Below are positions 34,115-44,251 of a DNA stretch of 64,000 nt, one piece after another. The notes below the pieces were generated by a model. The model was not told the origin of the DNA, did no database searches, and saw only the letters and a list, made by a program, of their open reading frames with translations. Position 1 is the stretch's first letter. The number at the start of each line of letters is the position of its first letter. This DNA comes from Emticicia aquatica. Its GTDB lineage: Bacteria > Bacteroidota > Bacteroidia > Cytophagales > Spirosomataceae. The position numbers and the translations under genes were made by a program. The DNA lies in contig NZ_CAKLPY010000001.1 of NCBI RefSeq assembly GCF_923079645.1, positions 744,001 to 808,000 on the forward strand, read 5' to 3'.

Positions 34115-34765
34115 TTAATTGGCATTGTAATGGTGCAAAAAAGTGATGAGTCGCTCATAATTGATTAATTCTTCGTCAGTCCCATTTTTGAGCAAGAATT
34201 GACGATAAATGTTAGCTATTGTCGTAAAGTTCTGATTATCAGTTAATTTTGCGGCAATAGCTCCTTTAAAACATCGATGAACTTGATTATAAAGATAACG
34301 ACAAGGCATTGTTGGCGAATCATTCAAAATTTCTTCAATAAATAGTATTGTTTCTGCTTTTTGAAGAAAATCAAAACCTCTTTTTGTGAAAAATAAAATT
34401 ATTTCTTCTACTATCCTGCCAAAATCAAGCTCGTCAGTAACTTTAAAACGGAAATATTTTAACTCTTGAAATTTTCCAATACTAATTACTAAAGTATTAG
34501 CTGATGGACGATAGCCACGAGCATTATTAAGAAATTGCTGAGCTATTTGTTCGACGAATTCATACCTAACGCCAAAGTTTACTTCAATCCAAAAAACCTT
34601 TTCTGTCTCCGTTACCGAAAATATTATATTCTGAAAACCATTTTGCGTAGATTTGCGGAATTGTTTTTGGTCCATTAGCAAACTGAAGCCGTTCGATTGG
34701 AAAAAGCTTTCTAATCGTTGATAAAATTTCACTTCAAATTTACTAAGTATCATATTATGCTTCAT
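34115..34765 (-). CDS. Hypothetical protein, 216 residues
   Basis: I do not recognise this protein. It has no signal peptide or membrane helix and is likely cytoplasmic. It mixes aromatic and charged residues, with an N-terminal helix (LSKFEVKFYQRLESFF), a beta part (NIIFSVTETEKVFWIEVNFG) and a C-terminal helical part ending LINYERLITFLHHYN. The composition and the absence of any competing frame support a real gene. A second ATG at codon 5 could be the true start. It converges with the DUF2807 gene and diverges from the TonB receptor gene. Function unknown. Confidence 0.7.
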   Translation of the reverse strand: MKHNMILSKFEVKFYQRLESFFQSNGFSLLMDQKQFRKSTQNGFQNIIFSVTETEKVFWIEVNFGVRYEFVEQIAQQFLNNARGYRPSANTLVISIGKFQELKYFRFKVTDELDFGRIVEEIILFFTKRGFDFLQKAETILFIEEILNDSPTMPCRYLYNQVHRCFKGAIAAKLTDNQNFTTIANIYRQFLLKNGTDEELINYERLITFLHHYNAN

Positions 34766-34839
34766 TTATATGTAAACTTTTGTTGTATATAAATGTTTAA
34801 ATATATTGATAATTGTATTATTTCTTAACATTTAAGCAC

Positions 34840-37185
34840 ATGTTTAAAAGTTTATTCAGGATTATTTTTTTTATTTCAATTTATTGTGGAGGGTTTGCTC
34901 AATCGACAAAAAATGAAATAACTCCTGCCGTTCAGACGATTCGAGGGAAAGTAATTGACAATATTAACGAAAAACCTTTAGCAGGGGTTTCATTAGTTAT
35001 TTTAAGTACTCAGAAAGGAGTGCAAACTGATGCAGAAGGCAATTTTTTATTCGGACAAGTGGCTATTGGTCGCTACCAAATACAAGTAAGTTCGGTTGGT
35101 TATGAAACACAGAAGGTTTCAGAAATTTTACTCGAATCGGGTAAAGAAATGATTTTAGAAATAAGATTAAAACCAACTATCAACCAGTTGGCAGAGGCAG
35201 TTGTGAAGGCTCAATCGTCTAATCTTTCGGGGGCAGTTACAAGTATTCAAAGCATTACAACCGAACAGATTTTTCGTTTTCCTGGCACATATCTTGACCC
35301 AGCTCGTTTGGCTACGGCTTATGCGGGAGTAGCAAATTCAAATGACCAAGCCAACGGAATGGTGGTTCGAGGAAACTCGCCTAATGGTATTCAATGGCGT
35401 TTGGAAGGTGTTGAAATTGTGAATCCAAACCATTTAAGTAATGCAGGAACTTTCAGTGATAGAATTACGCAAAATTCGGGTGGAGTAAATATTCTTTCTG
35501 CTCAATTATTAGGCAATATGAGCTTTTTGACTGGGGCGTTTCCATCGGAATATGGTAATGCCCTTGCAGGTGTAATGGATATGAGGCTACGAAATGGGAA
35601 TAATAAAAAGCATGAATTTACTGCTCAAGTTGGGCTGATTGGTATTGATGTAGCCGCTGAAGGCCCACTTTCTAAAAATAGTAATGCGAGCTATTTGGTC
35701 AATTATCGTTATTCATTCACAGGGCTTCTTGGTTTGATGGGCGTGACTTTTGGTGGAGAAAGTATTACTTTTCAAGACCTTTCTTTCAATTTTAATTTTC
35801 CGACCAAAAAAGTAGGAAATTTTACGTTTTTTGGCATGGGAGGTTTAAGTAGTAATACATTTGCTGGTTTGCGTGACACAACTCAATGGGTGGTGCAAAA
35901 AGATGGATTTGACATAAATTATAAAAATAAAATGGGAGCAATTGGCCTAACTCATCGCATGAATTTAGGTGCAAAATTGCTTTGGAAAACTGTTGTTGCA
36001 GCATCTGGACTGAAAAATGAGAGAGAAGCTTTTATTTTGAGTAAGACTAATTTTCAGAGATATTTATCTCAAGCGGATTCGTCTTTGAAAAATAAGATTT
36101 CATTTTCAACCAATTTGAATTATAAAATCAATACTCAAAATAGCTTGAAAATTGGCGTGCTTGTAACCCATCAATACGATGAGTTTTTGGCTTCATCAAG
36201 TGATTTGAAATCCGTTGGTCATGCACAAGGTTTGATTGTTCAACCTTATTTTAACTGGCAGTTTTCACCGATTCCAAAATTGACAACTAACGTTGGTTTA
36301 CATTACTTAAATTATACCTTTAATAAAACAAAATCTTTTGAACCAAGACTTTCGTTGAACTATCAACTTACTAAAAATCAGTCGATTAGTTTTGCTTATG
36401 GTTTACACAGTCAAATACAACCGCCACAACTTTATTTCGCTCAAGATAATATTAATAGCAATTTTTTGAGAAATGCTTTGCTTGATTTTACGAAATCACA
36501 TCATTATGTTTTGAGCCATCAATTTGCATTGAAACGAGGCTCTTATTTCAAAACAGAATTGTATTATCAAAAGATATTTAATGTGCCTGTGATACTTTTT
36601 AATCCAACTTTTTCGGCATTGAATTTAGTTGAGGATTTCACAAATGAACCATTGCAAAATCTTGGAAAAGGAGATAATTATGGCATTGAATTTACGTATC
36701 AGCAGTTTCTAACGAAAGGTTTCTATACGCTAGCCAATGCTACTTTGTACAATGCTACTTATACTGGGTTGGATGGAATCAAGCGAAATAGTAGATACAA
36801 TGGCAAATATATTTTTAATTTAACAATCGGAAAAGAATGGGAGCGAAGCAAAAACCGAACTTTGGGAACTAGCCTCAGATTGGTTTGGCTTGGCGGTTAT
36901 TACGAACGAGCAATCAATGAAGAAGCTTCGATTGCAAACAAGCGTTTGATTTACAAAAGTGCAGATGCTTACACAGTAAAACAACCCGATTATTTCAGAC
37001 CAGATTTTCGTATATATTTAAAGAAATCGAAAGACAAATATTCAAGAACACTCGCATTGGATATTCAAAATATTGCGAGTTACCAAAATGTTTCGTACAG
37101 TTATTATGATATTTTGCAAGGAAAAGTTATCAGGCAATATCAGCTTGGTTTGATTCCAATTTTGAGTTATCGTTGGGAATTTTGA
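34840..37185 (+). CDS. TonB-dependent receptor with carboxypeptidase-like domain
   Basis: The start is set at MFKSLFRIIFFISIYCGGFAQ, giving a signal peptide and 781 residues; an ATG nine codons upstream is in frame. Residues about 30-120 form the carboxypeptidase regulatory-like domain (TIRGKVIDNINEKPLAGVSL). The plug follows (about 130-245), with MVVRGNSPNGIQWRLEGVEI and GGVNILSAQLLGNMSFLTGA, then EYGNALAGVMDMRLRNGN. The remaining about 530 residues are barrel strands ending in YRWEF. At under 800 residues it is shorter than SusC receptors, and no SusD gene is adjacent. The substrate is unknown. It is followed 35 bp downstream by an M1 peptidase gene, which suggests peptide uptake, though this is inference. 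Confidence 0.92.
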   Translation: MFKSLFRIIFFISIYCGGFAQSTKNEITPAVQTIRGKVIDNINEKPLAGVSLVILSTQKGVQTDAEGNFLFGQVAIGRYQIQVSSVGYETQKVSEILLESGKEMILEIRLKPTINQLAEAVVKAQSSNLSGAVTSIQSITTEQIFRFPGTYLDPARLATAYAGVANSNDQANGMVVRGNSPNGIQWRLEGVEIVNPNHLSNAGTFSDRITQNSGGVNILSAQLLGNMSFLTGAFPSEYGNALAGVMDMRLRNGNNKKHEFTAQVGLIGIDVAAEGPLSKNSNASYLVNYRYSFTGLLGLMGVTFGGESITFQDLSFNFNFPTKKVGNFTFFGMGGLSSNTFAGLRDTTQWVVQKDGFDINYKNKMGAIGLTHRMNLGAKLLWKTVVAASGLKNEREAFILSKTNFQRYLSQADSSLKNKISFSTNLNYKINTQNSLKIGVLVTHQYDEFLASSSDLKSVGHAQGLIVQPYFNWQFSPIPKLTTNVGLHYLNYTFNKTKSFEPRLSLNYQLTKNQSISFAYGLHSQIQPPQLYFAQDNINSNFLRNALLDFTKSHHYVLSHQFALKRGSYFKTELYYQKIFNVPVILFNPTFSALNLVEDFTNEPLQNLGKGDNYGIEFTYQQFLTKGFYTLANATLYNATYTGLDGIKRNSRYNGKYIFNLTIGKEWERSKNRTLGTSLRLVWLGGYYERAINEEASIANKRLIYKSADAYTVKQPDYFRPDFRIYLKKSKDKYSRTLALDIQNIASYQNVSYSYYDILQGKVIRQYQLGLIPILSYRWEF

Positions 37186-37220
37186 AAGCTGTAAAATCAA
37201 GGATTTTCTATCATTCAACC

Positions 37221-39179
37221 ATGAAAAAACTAATTAATTTACTTATTACCGTTTTACTTTCTTTGAGTGCTTTTGCTCAAGAAGATGGTTCGGATGTTTG
37301 TTCGGATGCCAAAATAAAAAATCTAAGCCGTTTTAAGAATGCCCGAATTGCTTATGCAGGAGATGAAAAAATAGATGTAACTTATTATAAATTAAATCTC
37401 AACATTTCCTATTCACAGCAATATATCAAAGGAGAAGCAACGATAACTTTTAAAACCAAATCAAATATTTCGACCTGTTTTTTGGACTTGAAAAGTCTAT
37501 TACGCGTTGATTCGGTTAAATTAGGGAGTAAGAAAATTTCATTTATTCAGGAAGCAAATAAAGTAAATTTAACGCTTGATAAACAATATATCCAAGGACA
37601 GGCAATTGGAGTGGTAGTTTATTACCAAGGTCGCCCGAATAATTCTGCATTTGGCAGTTTTGCGTTTAGTACGCACGGTAGTAATGGACAACCTGTGGTT
37701 TGGAGTTTGAGCGAACCTTATGGAGCTCCTGATTGGTTTCCCTGCAAAGATACACCTTCAGATAAGGCTGATTCATCGGATGTTTGGATAACGATGCCTA
37801 AAGAATTTGTGTCAGTTTCTAACGGAATTTTGACCAAAATACTTGAAAATAATGATAATACTCGTACATATCAATGGAAAAACCGTTATCCAATTGCCCA
37901 GTATTTAATTTCTATTGCGTGTTCAAATTATGTTGAATACAAAAATTATTTCAAATATTCTCCTACCGATTCAATGATGGTGACGCATTATATTTATCCA
38001 GAATCATTTACTGCATCGGTAAAAAATCAACTCGACCAAACACCATTCATGCTCAAATTATTTTCTGAAAAATTTGGTTTATACCCATTCATCAAAGAAA
38101 AATATGGCCATGCACAATGTGGATTTAGCGGAGGAATGGAACACCAAACTTGTAGTTCGATGGGTAGTTTTGGTGTAAGTTTGATTGCCCACGAATTAAC
38201 GCATCAATGGTTTGGAGATAAAGTTACTTGTAAAAACTGGGAAAATATTTGGCTTAACGAAGGTTTTGCCACCTACGGTGATGTGATGTACTCGGAGGCA
38301 ATAGGCGGAAAAACAGCTTATGATACCAAAATAATTGCCAACGCAATAAAAGCAAAGCAAGCCATTGGAAGTATTTATGTGCAGAATATTAATAGTGAAG
38401 ATGAGATTTTCAACAGCAATCGTTCTTATGCAAAAGGTGCTTTGGTTCTGCACATGTTACGTGGAATAGTTGGTGATGAAAAGTTCTTTAAAATTCTTCA
38501 AAATTATTTAGTTTCAAATGTTGCCTTTGATGCGGCTGTGACTGAAGATTTTCAAAAAATTGCTGAAGAAACGACTGGTTTAAAGTTGGACTATTTTTTC
38601 AAGCAATGGATTTATGGTGAAAACTACCCTAAATATTCTTATAGTTGGACGGTTTCAGAAGCAACATCTAGTATAAATTTGAATGTAACTCAAGCCCAAA
38701 ATACGACTCCAGCCTATTTTTCAATGCCTGTTGAATTTAAAATTGTTATGAAGGATGGTTCTAGTTCAATAGCGACGGTGTTCATCGACAAAGCATCGCA
38801 GGTGATTCAGCTTATTAAACCAAAGGGAGACGTTTCTCAAGTAATTTTCGACCCAGAAAATAAAATTTTGAAAGATGTTACTGAGCTAAAAAATACTCTT
38901 ACAGCAAATGAACCAGCCAACGCTCTAGTTGAGTGGACAATTTCGCCAAATCCAGCAGAGAATCAGGTAATTATTGATTTTTCTTTGAAAAAATCGGCAG
39001 TTATTCAAGTAGCTATTTTCGATAAATTGGGAAAAAAAATGAAAGAATTAACGGCTGAAAATCTTACTAACGGAAGTTATTCTAAACTTATTTCTTTGAA
39101 TGACTTATCAAGTGGCATTTTTTTGGTGCGTTTAGGAATTGATGAAAAATCATTTGGGAAAATGCTTGTTGTAAAATAG
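37221..39179 (+). CDS. M1 family aminopeptidase with type IX secretion sorting domain
   Basis: The start is set at MKKLINLLITVLLSLSAFAQ, giving a signal peptide and 652 residues; the frame extends 16 codons upstream into the end of the receptor gene. The zinc site is HELTHQW with H324, E325 and H328, and the third ligand E347 in NEGFATYG. A substrate-binding GGMEHQT stands for the GAMEN motif of the family. The last about 80 residues form a type A sorting domain (WTISPNPAENQVIIDFSL to MLVVK), so the enzyme should be secreted by the type IX system and fixed to the surface or released. It likely trims peptides that the preceding TonB receptor could import. Confidence 0.92.
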   Translation: MKKLINLLITVLLSLSAFAQEDGSDVCSDAKIKNLSRFKNARIAYAGDEKIDVTYYKLNLNISYSQQYIKGEATITFKTKSNISTCFLDLKSLLRVDSVKLGSKKISFIQEANKVNLTLDKQYIQGQAIGVVVYYQGRPNNSAFGSFAFSTHGSNGQPVVWSLSEPYGAPDWFPCKDTPSDKADSSDVWITMPKEFVSVSNGILTKILENNDNTRTYQWKNRYPIAQYLISIACSNYVEYKNYFKYSPTDSMMVTHYIYPESFTASVKNQLDQTPFMLKLFSEKFGLYPFIKEKYGHAQCGFSGGMEHQTCSSMGSFGVSLIAHELTHQWFGDKVTCKNWENIWLNEGFATYGDVMYSEAIGGKTAYDTKIIANAIKAKQAIGSIYVQNINSEDEIFNSNRSYAKGALVLHMLRGIVGDEKFFKILQNYLVSNVAFDAAVTEDFQKIAEETTGLKLDYFFKQWIYGENYPKYSYSWTVSEATSSINLNVTQAQNTTPAYFSMPVEFKIVMKDGSSSIATVFIDKASQVIQLIKPKGDVSQVIFDPENKILKDVTELKNTLTANEPANALVEWTISPNPAENQVIIDFSLKKSAVIQVAIFDKLGKKMKELTAENLTNGSYSKLISLNDLSSGIFLVRLGIDEKSFGKMLVVK

Positions 39180-39245
39180 GTTTTTTCATCTTCCAAAACC
39201 TTAAATATTGAACTAACAATACGATTGTTTATTAAAAATTAGCAT

Positions 39246-40091
39246 ATGAAATTATTGATTTTAGCAGGTGGGATGTCATCCCGAATGAAGAAAAATATTG
39301 AAGGCAATACCAATCTTGACCCAAAACTTATAGAACAAGCCAATACATTACCAAAATCAATGATTGGATTAGGTAAAGATGGTCGCCCTTTTTTGGATTA
39401 TGTGTTGTTTAATGCAGCCCAAGCGGGTGTAAAAGAAGTGATTTTGTTACTGAATCCAAAAGATACAGTTTCTCAACCATATTATGAAAAACTGATGCAG
39501 GTGGAGAAAAATTGGGGTCTAAAAATAAATTTTGCACGCCAATTAATTCCTGAAGGACGAGAAAAACCGCTCGGAACAACTGACGCAATTGAGCAAGCAT
39601 TGGCACAATTTCCTGCATGGAAAACTAGTCGATTTATTACTTGTAACGGAGATAATTTATACCCAATTGAAGCATTTAGGTTACTTTTGGATGAAAAATA
39701 TCCCAACGCAATGCTCGATTGGGATACCGATGGATATACGGTCGAAAGGGTAAGAAATTGTGCCATCGTCAAGAAAGATGAGGATGGATATTTGGTGGAT
39801 TTGATTGAAAAACCTAATGACGAAGAATGGGTAAAAATAGTAGAAACAATGCCTAGAATTGGTATAAGTTGGAATATTTTTGCCTTTACTGGTGCAGATG
39901 TTATGCCTTTTTTAGAAAAAACACCCTTACATCCAATCAGAAATGAGAAAGAAATTCCTGTAACGGTACGTCTTTTTGCAAGTGAAAAACCGAAAAGTAT
40001 TTATGCCATTCAAATTTCAGATTTTATTCCAGATTTGAGTAGTAAGCAAGATATTGCCGATGTTATGCAAGCTCTGAACTATGAGATTTAA
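39246..40091 (+). CDS. Sugar nucleotidyltransferase-like protein
   Basis: A 281-residue cytoplasmic protein of the NTP-transferase (GT-A-like) family. The nucleotide loop LILAGGMSSRMKKN opens the protein, and KSMIGLGKDGRPFLDYVLF, IEQALAQFPAW and FITCNGDNLYP (metal-binding Asp in NGDNLYP) follow in the usual order. The family makes sugar-nucleotides or acts on related phosphates; the sugar cannot be told from sequence. No sugar biosynthesis gene is adjacent. It ends at a terminator shared with the MFS gene. Confidence 0.87.
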   Translation: MKLLILAGGMSSRMKKNIEGNTNLDPKLIEQANTLPKSMIGLGKDGRPFLDYVLFNAAQAGVKEVILLLNPKDTVSQPYYEKLMQVEKNWGLKINFARQLIPEGREKPLGTTDAIEQALAQFPAWKTSRFITCNGDNLYPIEAFRLLLDEKYPNAMLDWDTDGYTVERVRNCAIVKKDEDGYLVDLIEKPNDEEWVKIVETMPRIGISWNIFAFTGADVMPFLEKTPLHPIRNEKEIPVTVRLFASEKPKSIYAIQISDFIPDLSSKQDIADVMQALNYEI

Positions 40092-40110
40092 GTAAAACTC
40101 TACATTTGCA

Positions 40111-40140
40111 AGTGCTGAGTTTTACACAGAACTCAGCACT
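40111..40140. terminator. Bidirectional hairpin terminator
   Basis: AGTGCTGAGTT (40111-40121) pairs perfectly with AACTCAGCACT (40130-40140) between convergent genes. The right arm touches the stop codon of the MFS gene. Confidence 0.7.
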
Positions 40141-41377
40141 ATGCACTAATTTCTTTTGTTGGGTCAATAAAAAACCAAAGGCTTGAAGCAACCAATAAAC
40201 AACCTGCAATCAAGAAAAGTGGATAATTGAAGTTGCCCGTTTGTTGAACAATTGTACCAAATATAATAGTAATAAAAAATCCACCCATTTGTCCTGCAAA
40301 ATTCATTGCTCCCGTAACTGTTCCCGAATTTTTTTTGCCAATATCCACGCAAACTGCAAAAGCAACTGGAAGCGTTAGGTCTTTTAATAACACACAAAGT
40401 GCTAATAAATAACCTGCCATTGTATTATCGGTTGTGAGTCCTGCACCTAAAAAGCAAATACTCGATGAACCCAGACCTGCCACACCAACGATGCGACGGC
40501 CAAGTTTTAAACCAAACTTTTTACTCAAAATATCACTCGCAAATCCACCAACAATACAGCCAATTGCTCCTAAAAAATAAGACAATGAAACAAAGTTTTT
40601 GGCTTGTTCTTCGCTCATGTGACGTCCCTCTTGAAAATAAGTTGATGACCAATTCGTGAAAAAATAAGACGCATAAAAAAATAAGTGACACATCAACATC
40701 AAAATCCAAATATTAGGATTTCTAACGATTGTTTTCCAGTCGATTTTGTGATTTGTATTTGTTTGTTTTCGGGCGGTTTCTATTTCAACAATTTCTTGTG
40801 GTGTAATACCTTCATGTTCCGAAGGAGTATCTCTAAACCAAAAGAACCAAGCAGCTGCCCAAATTGAACCGACAATTCCGAGAATAAAAAAAGCGTACCG
40901 CCACCCAACAGCATGAACCAAAGGAATAACTAAAAGCGGCGTTAATGCTCCGCCTATTCGCCCGGCAGCCCAAATAACAGATTGAGCTCGACCAACTTCT
41001 ACTGCTGGAAACCAACGTGATATTACAATCGAAGCGTTTGGATATGCTCCTGCCTCACCAACACCAAACATAAACCGTACGATTAATAAATAGACAAACC
41101 CAAAAGCTGTACCTGTGAGTGCGGTAAAACCCGACCACCAAATTACCACACGAGTTAATACTTTACGTGGGCCAATTCGGTCACCTAAAATGCCAGTAGG
41201 TAACTCAAAAAGAGCATAAGCCAATGAAAAAGCACCTAAAATATAACCAAAAGATTGATTATCGAGTCCTAAATCTGCTTTGACATATTTACTAACCACA
41301 TTCATACAAACACGGTCGAGAAAAGTAATAATCGAAAGTAGAAATAAGAAAAAAAGTACTTTGTGGCGAATTTTCAT
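40139..41377 (-). CDS. MFS transporter, anion/cation symporter (ACS) type
   Basis: A 412-residue membrane protein with the twelve-helix pattern of the major facilitator superfamily. The loop GDRIGPRKVLTRVVIWWS after helix 2 is the MFS signature, and the layout (SYFLGAIGCIVGGFASDILS in the second half, GTVTGAMNFAGQMGGFF late) matches ACS-family transporters for hexuronates, glucarate or similar organic anions. Direction and substrate are inferred. It is monocistronic and diverges from the cupredoxin gene. Confidence 0.9.
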   Translation of the reverse strand: MKIRHKVLFFLFLLSIITFLDRVCMNVVSKYVKADLGLDNQSFGYILGAFSLAYALFELPTGILGDRIGPRKVLTRVVIWWSGFTALTGTAFGFVYLLIVRFMFGVGEAGAYPNASIVISRWFPAVEVGRAQSVIWAAGRIGGALTPLLVIPLVHAVGWRYAFFILGIVGSIWAAAWFFWFRDTPSEHEGITPQEIVEIETARKQTNTNHKIDWKTIVRNPNIWILMLMCHLFFYASYFFTNWSSTYFQEGRHMSEEQAKNFVSLSYFLGAIGCIVGGFASDILSKKFGLKLGRRIVGVAGLGSSSICFLGAGLTTDNTMAGYLLALCVLLKDLTLPVAFAVCVDIGKKNSGTVTGAMNFAGQMGGFFITIIFGTIVQQTGNFNYPLFLIAGCLLVASSLWFFIDPTKEISA

Positions 41378-41576
41378 AAGGCTTTTTTTAGGTAAGAATA
41401 ATGATTGGAAGGTAAAGGATTAATCGTTTTCAAATATATAAAAATTAGCATTAAAAATGGTAAACTACTGCAACGAAACAAAAAAATGAATTAACATGAA
41501 GGTTATTTGATTTATCATTCTTACTTTCATACTCAAATTTTTTCTTGAAAAAGTCTTATACCATCTATTCTAAAAA

Positions 41577-42683
41577 ATGCTAAAGCATAAAATTATTTCT
41601 CGTTTTAAGTTATTTAGTGTAGCGTTTTTGTTTATTAGTCTTCAGGGTTATTCGCAAAAAGATACAACAATAACAATCAAAATACTGGGCGGTTTACAAT
41701 ATGATTTGCCTCGCTTTTCGGTTGAACCTTATACCCGTGTAACGATAATACTTGATAATCATGATGATATGGCTCATAATTTGGTTGTCACAAAACCCAA
41801 TTCACGCCTTAAAGTGGTTGAAGAGGCGTTAAAATTGGGCGATAAAGGAGCAAAAATGGATTATGTGCCAAACTCTACTTTGATTATAGCCAATACAAAA
41901 ATTCTTGACCCTGGTCGGATGGAATCAATTACTTTCTTGGCAGATAAAGAAGGGATATTCCCGTATGTGTGCACGTATCCTGGGCATGGATATGTAATGT
42001 TTGGGGCAATGTACGTAACAACAAAACCTTTACCGCCACTCGAAAAAGATACTAATGTTCCTGAAATGCAACGTCAAAAAAACGTAATGCCTGCCAACCA
42101 TTCGGGAAATATGAGCCACACAATGTCAATGCCTTCACCACATCCTTTTGCTTTAGAATATCCTTTATTGTATCGAACATTTATGCCAGATTGTGGCCCT
42201 GCGGCAATAGTTGTGGCATTGAATGAAACGGAATCTTATTGTTTCGATGCAGGAAAATGTTATTTACGTTATGCTTGGTCAGGTGGTTTTGTTGATAATT
42301 CGGAGCAATGGAAAGGTAACGGTAGCAAATTATCAAAAGTTGTGGGCGATATTTACTGGAGAGATATAACGGGATTTCCTTTTAAAATAGGCAATACTGA
42401 AACAATTCCCCAAGTTGATTTTAAAGGGTATCGTTTGATTAATCGATTACCAACTTTCAAATATATGATTGATAAAGTTGAAGTGAGCGAAACAATCAAA
42501 TTGTTGCCTAATGGAGCTGGATTAATCAGAAATTTTACTTTTAAAAATAATAACCAGCCATTATTTTTTCAAATACAAGCCAATGAAACGACTAAGTATC
42601 AAAGTTCAATTGGCAAATTTAATAATGGAATGCTCAAAATTCCTGCTAATGTTCAACACCTAAGCATCACGATGAAAAAATGA
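41577..42683 (+). CDS. Exported cupredoxin-domain protein
   Basis: A 368-residue protein with a signal peptide ending LQGYSQ. Residues about 30-150 form an azurin/plastocyanin-like type 1 copper domain; likely ligands are H67 in DMAHNLVV, C132 and H137 in VCTYPGHGYVM, and M141. A His/Met-rich linker (NHSGNMSHTMSMPSPHP) follows. The C-terminal about 190 residues form a second domain with GPAAIVVALNETESYCFDAG and LRYAWSGGFVDNSEQW, a pattern I associate with proteins that accompany membrane-bound dehydrogenase-like propellers. The stop overlaps the next start as ATGA. It may accept electrons for the propeller protein; that is inferred from domains and coupling. Confidence 0.85.
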   Translation: MLKHKIISRFKLFSVAFLFISLQGYSQKDTTITIKILGGLQYDLPRFSVEPYTRVTIILDNHDDMAHNLVVTKPNSRLKVVEEALKLGDKGAKMDYVPNSTLIIANTKILDPGRMESITFLADKEGIFPYVCTYPGHGYVMFGAMYVTTKPLPPLEKDTNVPEMQRQKNVMPANHSGNMSHTMSMPSPHPFALEYPLLYRTFMPDCGPAAIVVALNETESYCFDAGKCYLRYAWSGGFVDNSEQWKGNGSKLSKVVGDIYWRDITGFPFKIGNTETIPQVDFKGYRLINRLPTFKYMIDKVEVSETIKLLPNGAGLIRNFTFKNNNQPLFFQIQANETTKYQSSIGKFNNGMLKIPANVQHLSITMKK

Positions 42684-44206
42684 AATATTCAACCAAATAC
42701 CCTTTATTAGAATCAATTTTTTATTTGAAATATTACTTTCTTTTTTTGCTTTTAAGTGCTTTTGTTTCTCAAAATTGTCAAGCACAAAATGTAGCTCCAC
42801 GAGATTCAGCGGCTAATTATTATGACGTGCAAAATATTGATTTGCCTGATGGCTTAGTTGCTGAAACTGGAGCAATTGGTTTCATGCCTGACGGCCGTTT
42901 TGTTGCGTGTTTTCATCGTGGAGAAGTGATGATGTATAACCAAAAAACCAAGAAATGGAAGAAGTTTGCTGAAGGTTTACATGAACCTTTAGGGATGTTA
43001 ATTGTCAATAACAATGAGATTTTGGTCATGCAACGCCCCGAACTTACTCGAATAAAAGACACTAATGGCGATGGTTTGGCTGATGAATATCAGACCGTAA
43101 CGGATGATTTTGGCATGTCAGGAAATTACCATGAATTTGCATTTGGGCCAATTGCTGATAAAGAAGGAAATATGTTTATTGGACTAAATTTAGCCTCAAA
43201 CGGAGCAGGAATTCGCAATGAGATTCGAGGAAAATACGATTCACTTTCTCGACCAGGAAGAATGTATTCTTGTGTTCCATACCGAGGATGGATAATGAAA
43301 CTTACAAAAGATGGAAAACTGAAACCTTTTGCCGTTGGCTTTCGCTCTCCAAATGGACTTGGTTTTGATGCTCAAGGGCGTTTATTAGTGAGTGATAACC
43401 AAGGTGATTGGCTTGGTACGAGTAAATTGTATCATGTGGAAGAAGGTAAGTTTTATGGGCATCCCGCAGGGTTAATTTGGCAAGAAGGTTTTCCTAGAGT
43501 TGTCCCAATAAAATTGCCAGTTTCAAAATTAGATAGTATGCGAACAAAGGAATCTATTCAATTTCCTCATGGTTATTTTGCTAATTCGCCAACACAACCA
43601 ATTTTGGATAATACTGGTGGTAAATTTGGCCCTTTTGCTGGACAAATGCTTATCGGAGACATGGACCATAAGTATGTGATTCGTTTACTTTTGGAAGAAG
43701 TAGGTGGTGATTTGCAAGGAGCTTGTATTCCATTAAACTTTGGGTCTAAGATGAGAATAGGTAACAACAGATTGGCTTTTGCACCCGATGGAAGTTTATG
43801 GGTTGGGCAAAATGATCATGGTTGGGTAGGAGCGAGAGGCATTCAACGCATTGCTTGGAATGGTAACACACATTTAGATATTATGTCGATGAATCTTACA
43901 CCAAATGGTTTTGATTTGACATTTACTCTACCGCTTGACAAAAACATTGCTCAAGAACTAGCGAATTATAAATTTAGAAGGTTTTATTATGAGTACCATC
44001 AAGCTTATGGTTCTAAACAATTTGATGTGAAAGATATTGCCGTAAAGTCAGTGAAAATATCGGATGATGGCAAAAAAGTTTCCCTCGAATTAGCCGAAAT
44101 GAAAGCTGGATATATTTATGAATTAAATGTAGGAGACCTCAAAACAGCCGATAATAAATACTTAATAAATAAGATTTTATGTTATACCTTAAATAAATTG
44201 AAATAA
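42680..44206 (+). CDS. Exported beta-propeller protein (DUF7133/sorbosone dehydrogenase-like)
   Basis: A 508-residue protein with an N-terminal hydrophobic segment (about 15-35) that serves as signal or anchor. The mature part has propeller blades such as GFMPDGRFVACFHRGEVMMY, LTRIKDTNGDGLADEYQTVT, PNGLGFDAQGRLLVSDNQGD and NRLAFAPDGSLWVGQNDHGW, as in PQQ-dependent sugar dehydrogenase-like families. No heme CxxCH motif is present. The last 100 residues look like a separate beta domain. Its start overlaps the stop of the cupredoxin gene (ATGA), so the two products are probably made together and may form an electron-transfer pair in the periplasm. The substrate is unknown. Confidence 0.8.
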   Translation: MKYSTKYPLLESIFYLKYYFLFLLLSAFVSQNCQAQNVAPRDSAANYYDVQNIDLPDGLVAETGAIGFMPDGRFVACFHRGEVMMYNQKTKKWKKFAEGLHEPLGMLIVNNNEILVMQRPELTRIKDTNGDGLADEYQTVTDDFGMSGNYHEFAFGPIADKEGNMFIGLNLASNGAGIRNEIRGKYDSLSRPGRMYSCVPYRGWIMKLTKDGKLKPFAVGFRSPNGLGFDAQGRLLVSDNQGDWLGTSKLYHVEEGKFYGHPAGLIWQEGFPRVVPIKLPVSKLDSMRTKESIQFPHGYFANSPTQPILDNTGGKFGPFAGQMLIGDMDHKYVIRLLLEEVGGDLQGACIPLNFGSKMRIGNNRLAFAPDGSLWVGQNDHGWVGARGIQRIAWNGNTHLDIMSMNLTPNGFDLTFTLPLDKNIAQELANYKFRRFYYEYHQAYGSKQFDVKDIAVKSVKISDDGKKVSLELAEMKAGYIYELNVGDLKTADNKYLINKILCYTLNKLK

Positions 44207-44251
44207 GATTGGTAGTAAATTTTAAAATTGACCTTTTGTTTTTAATCTAAA

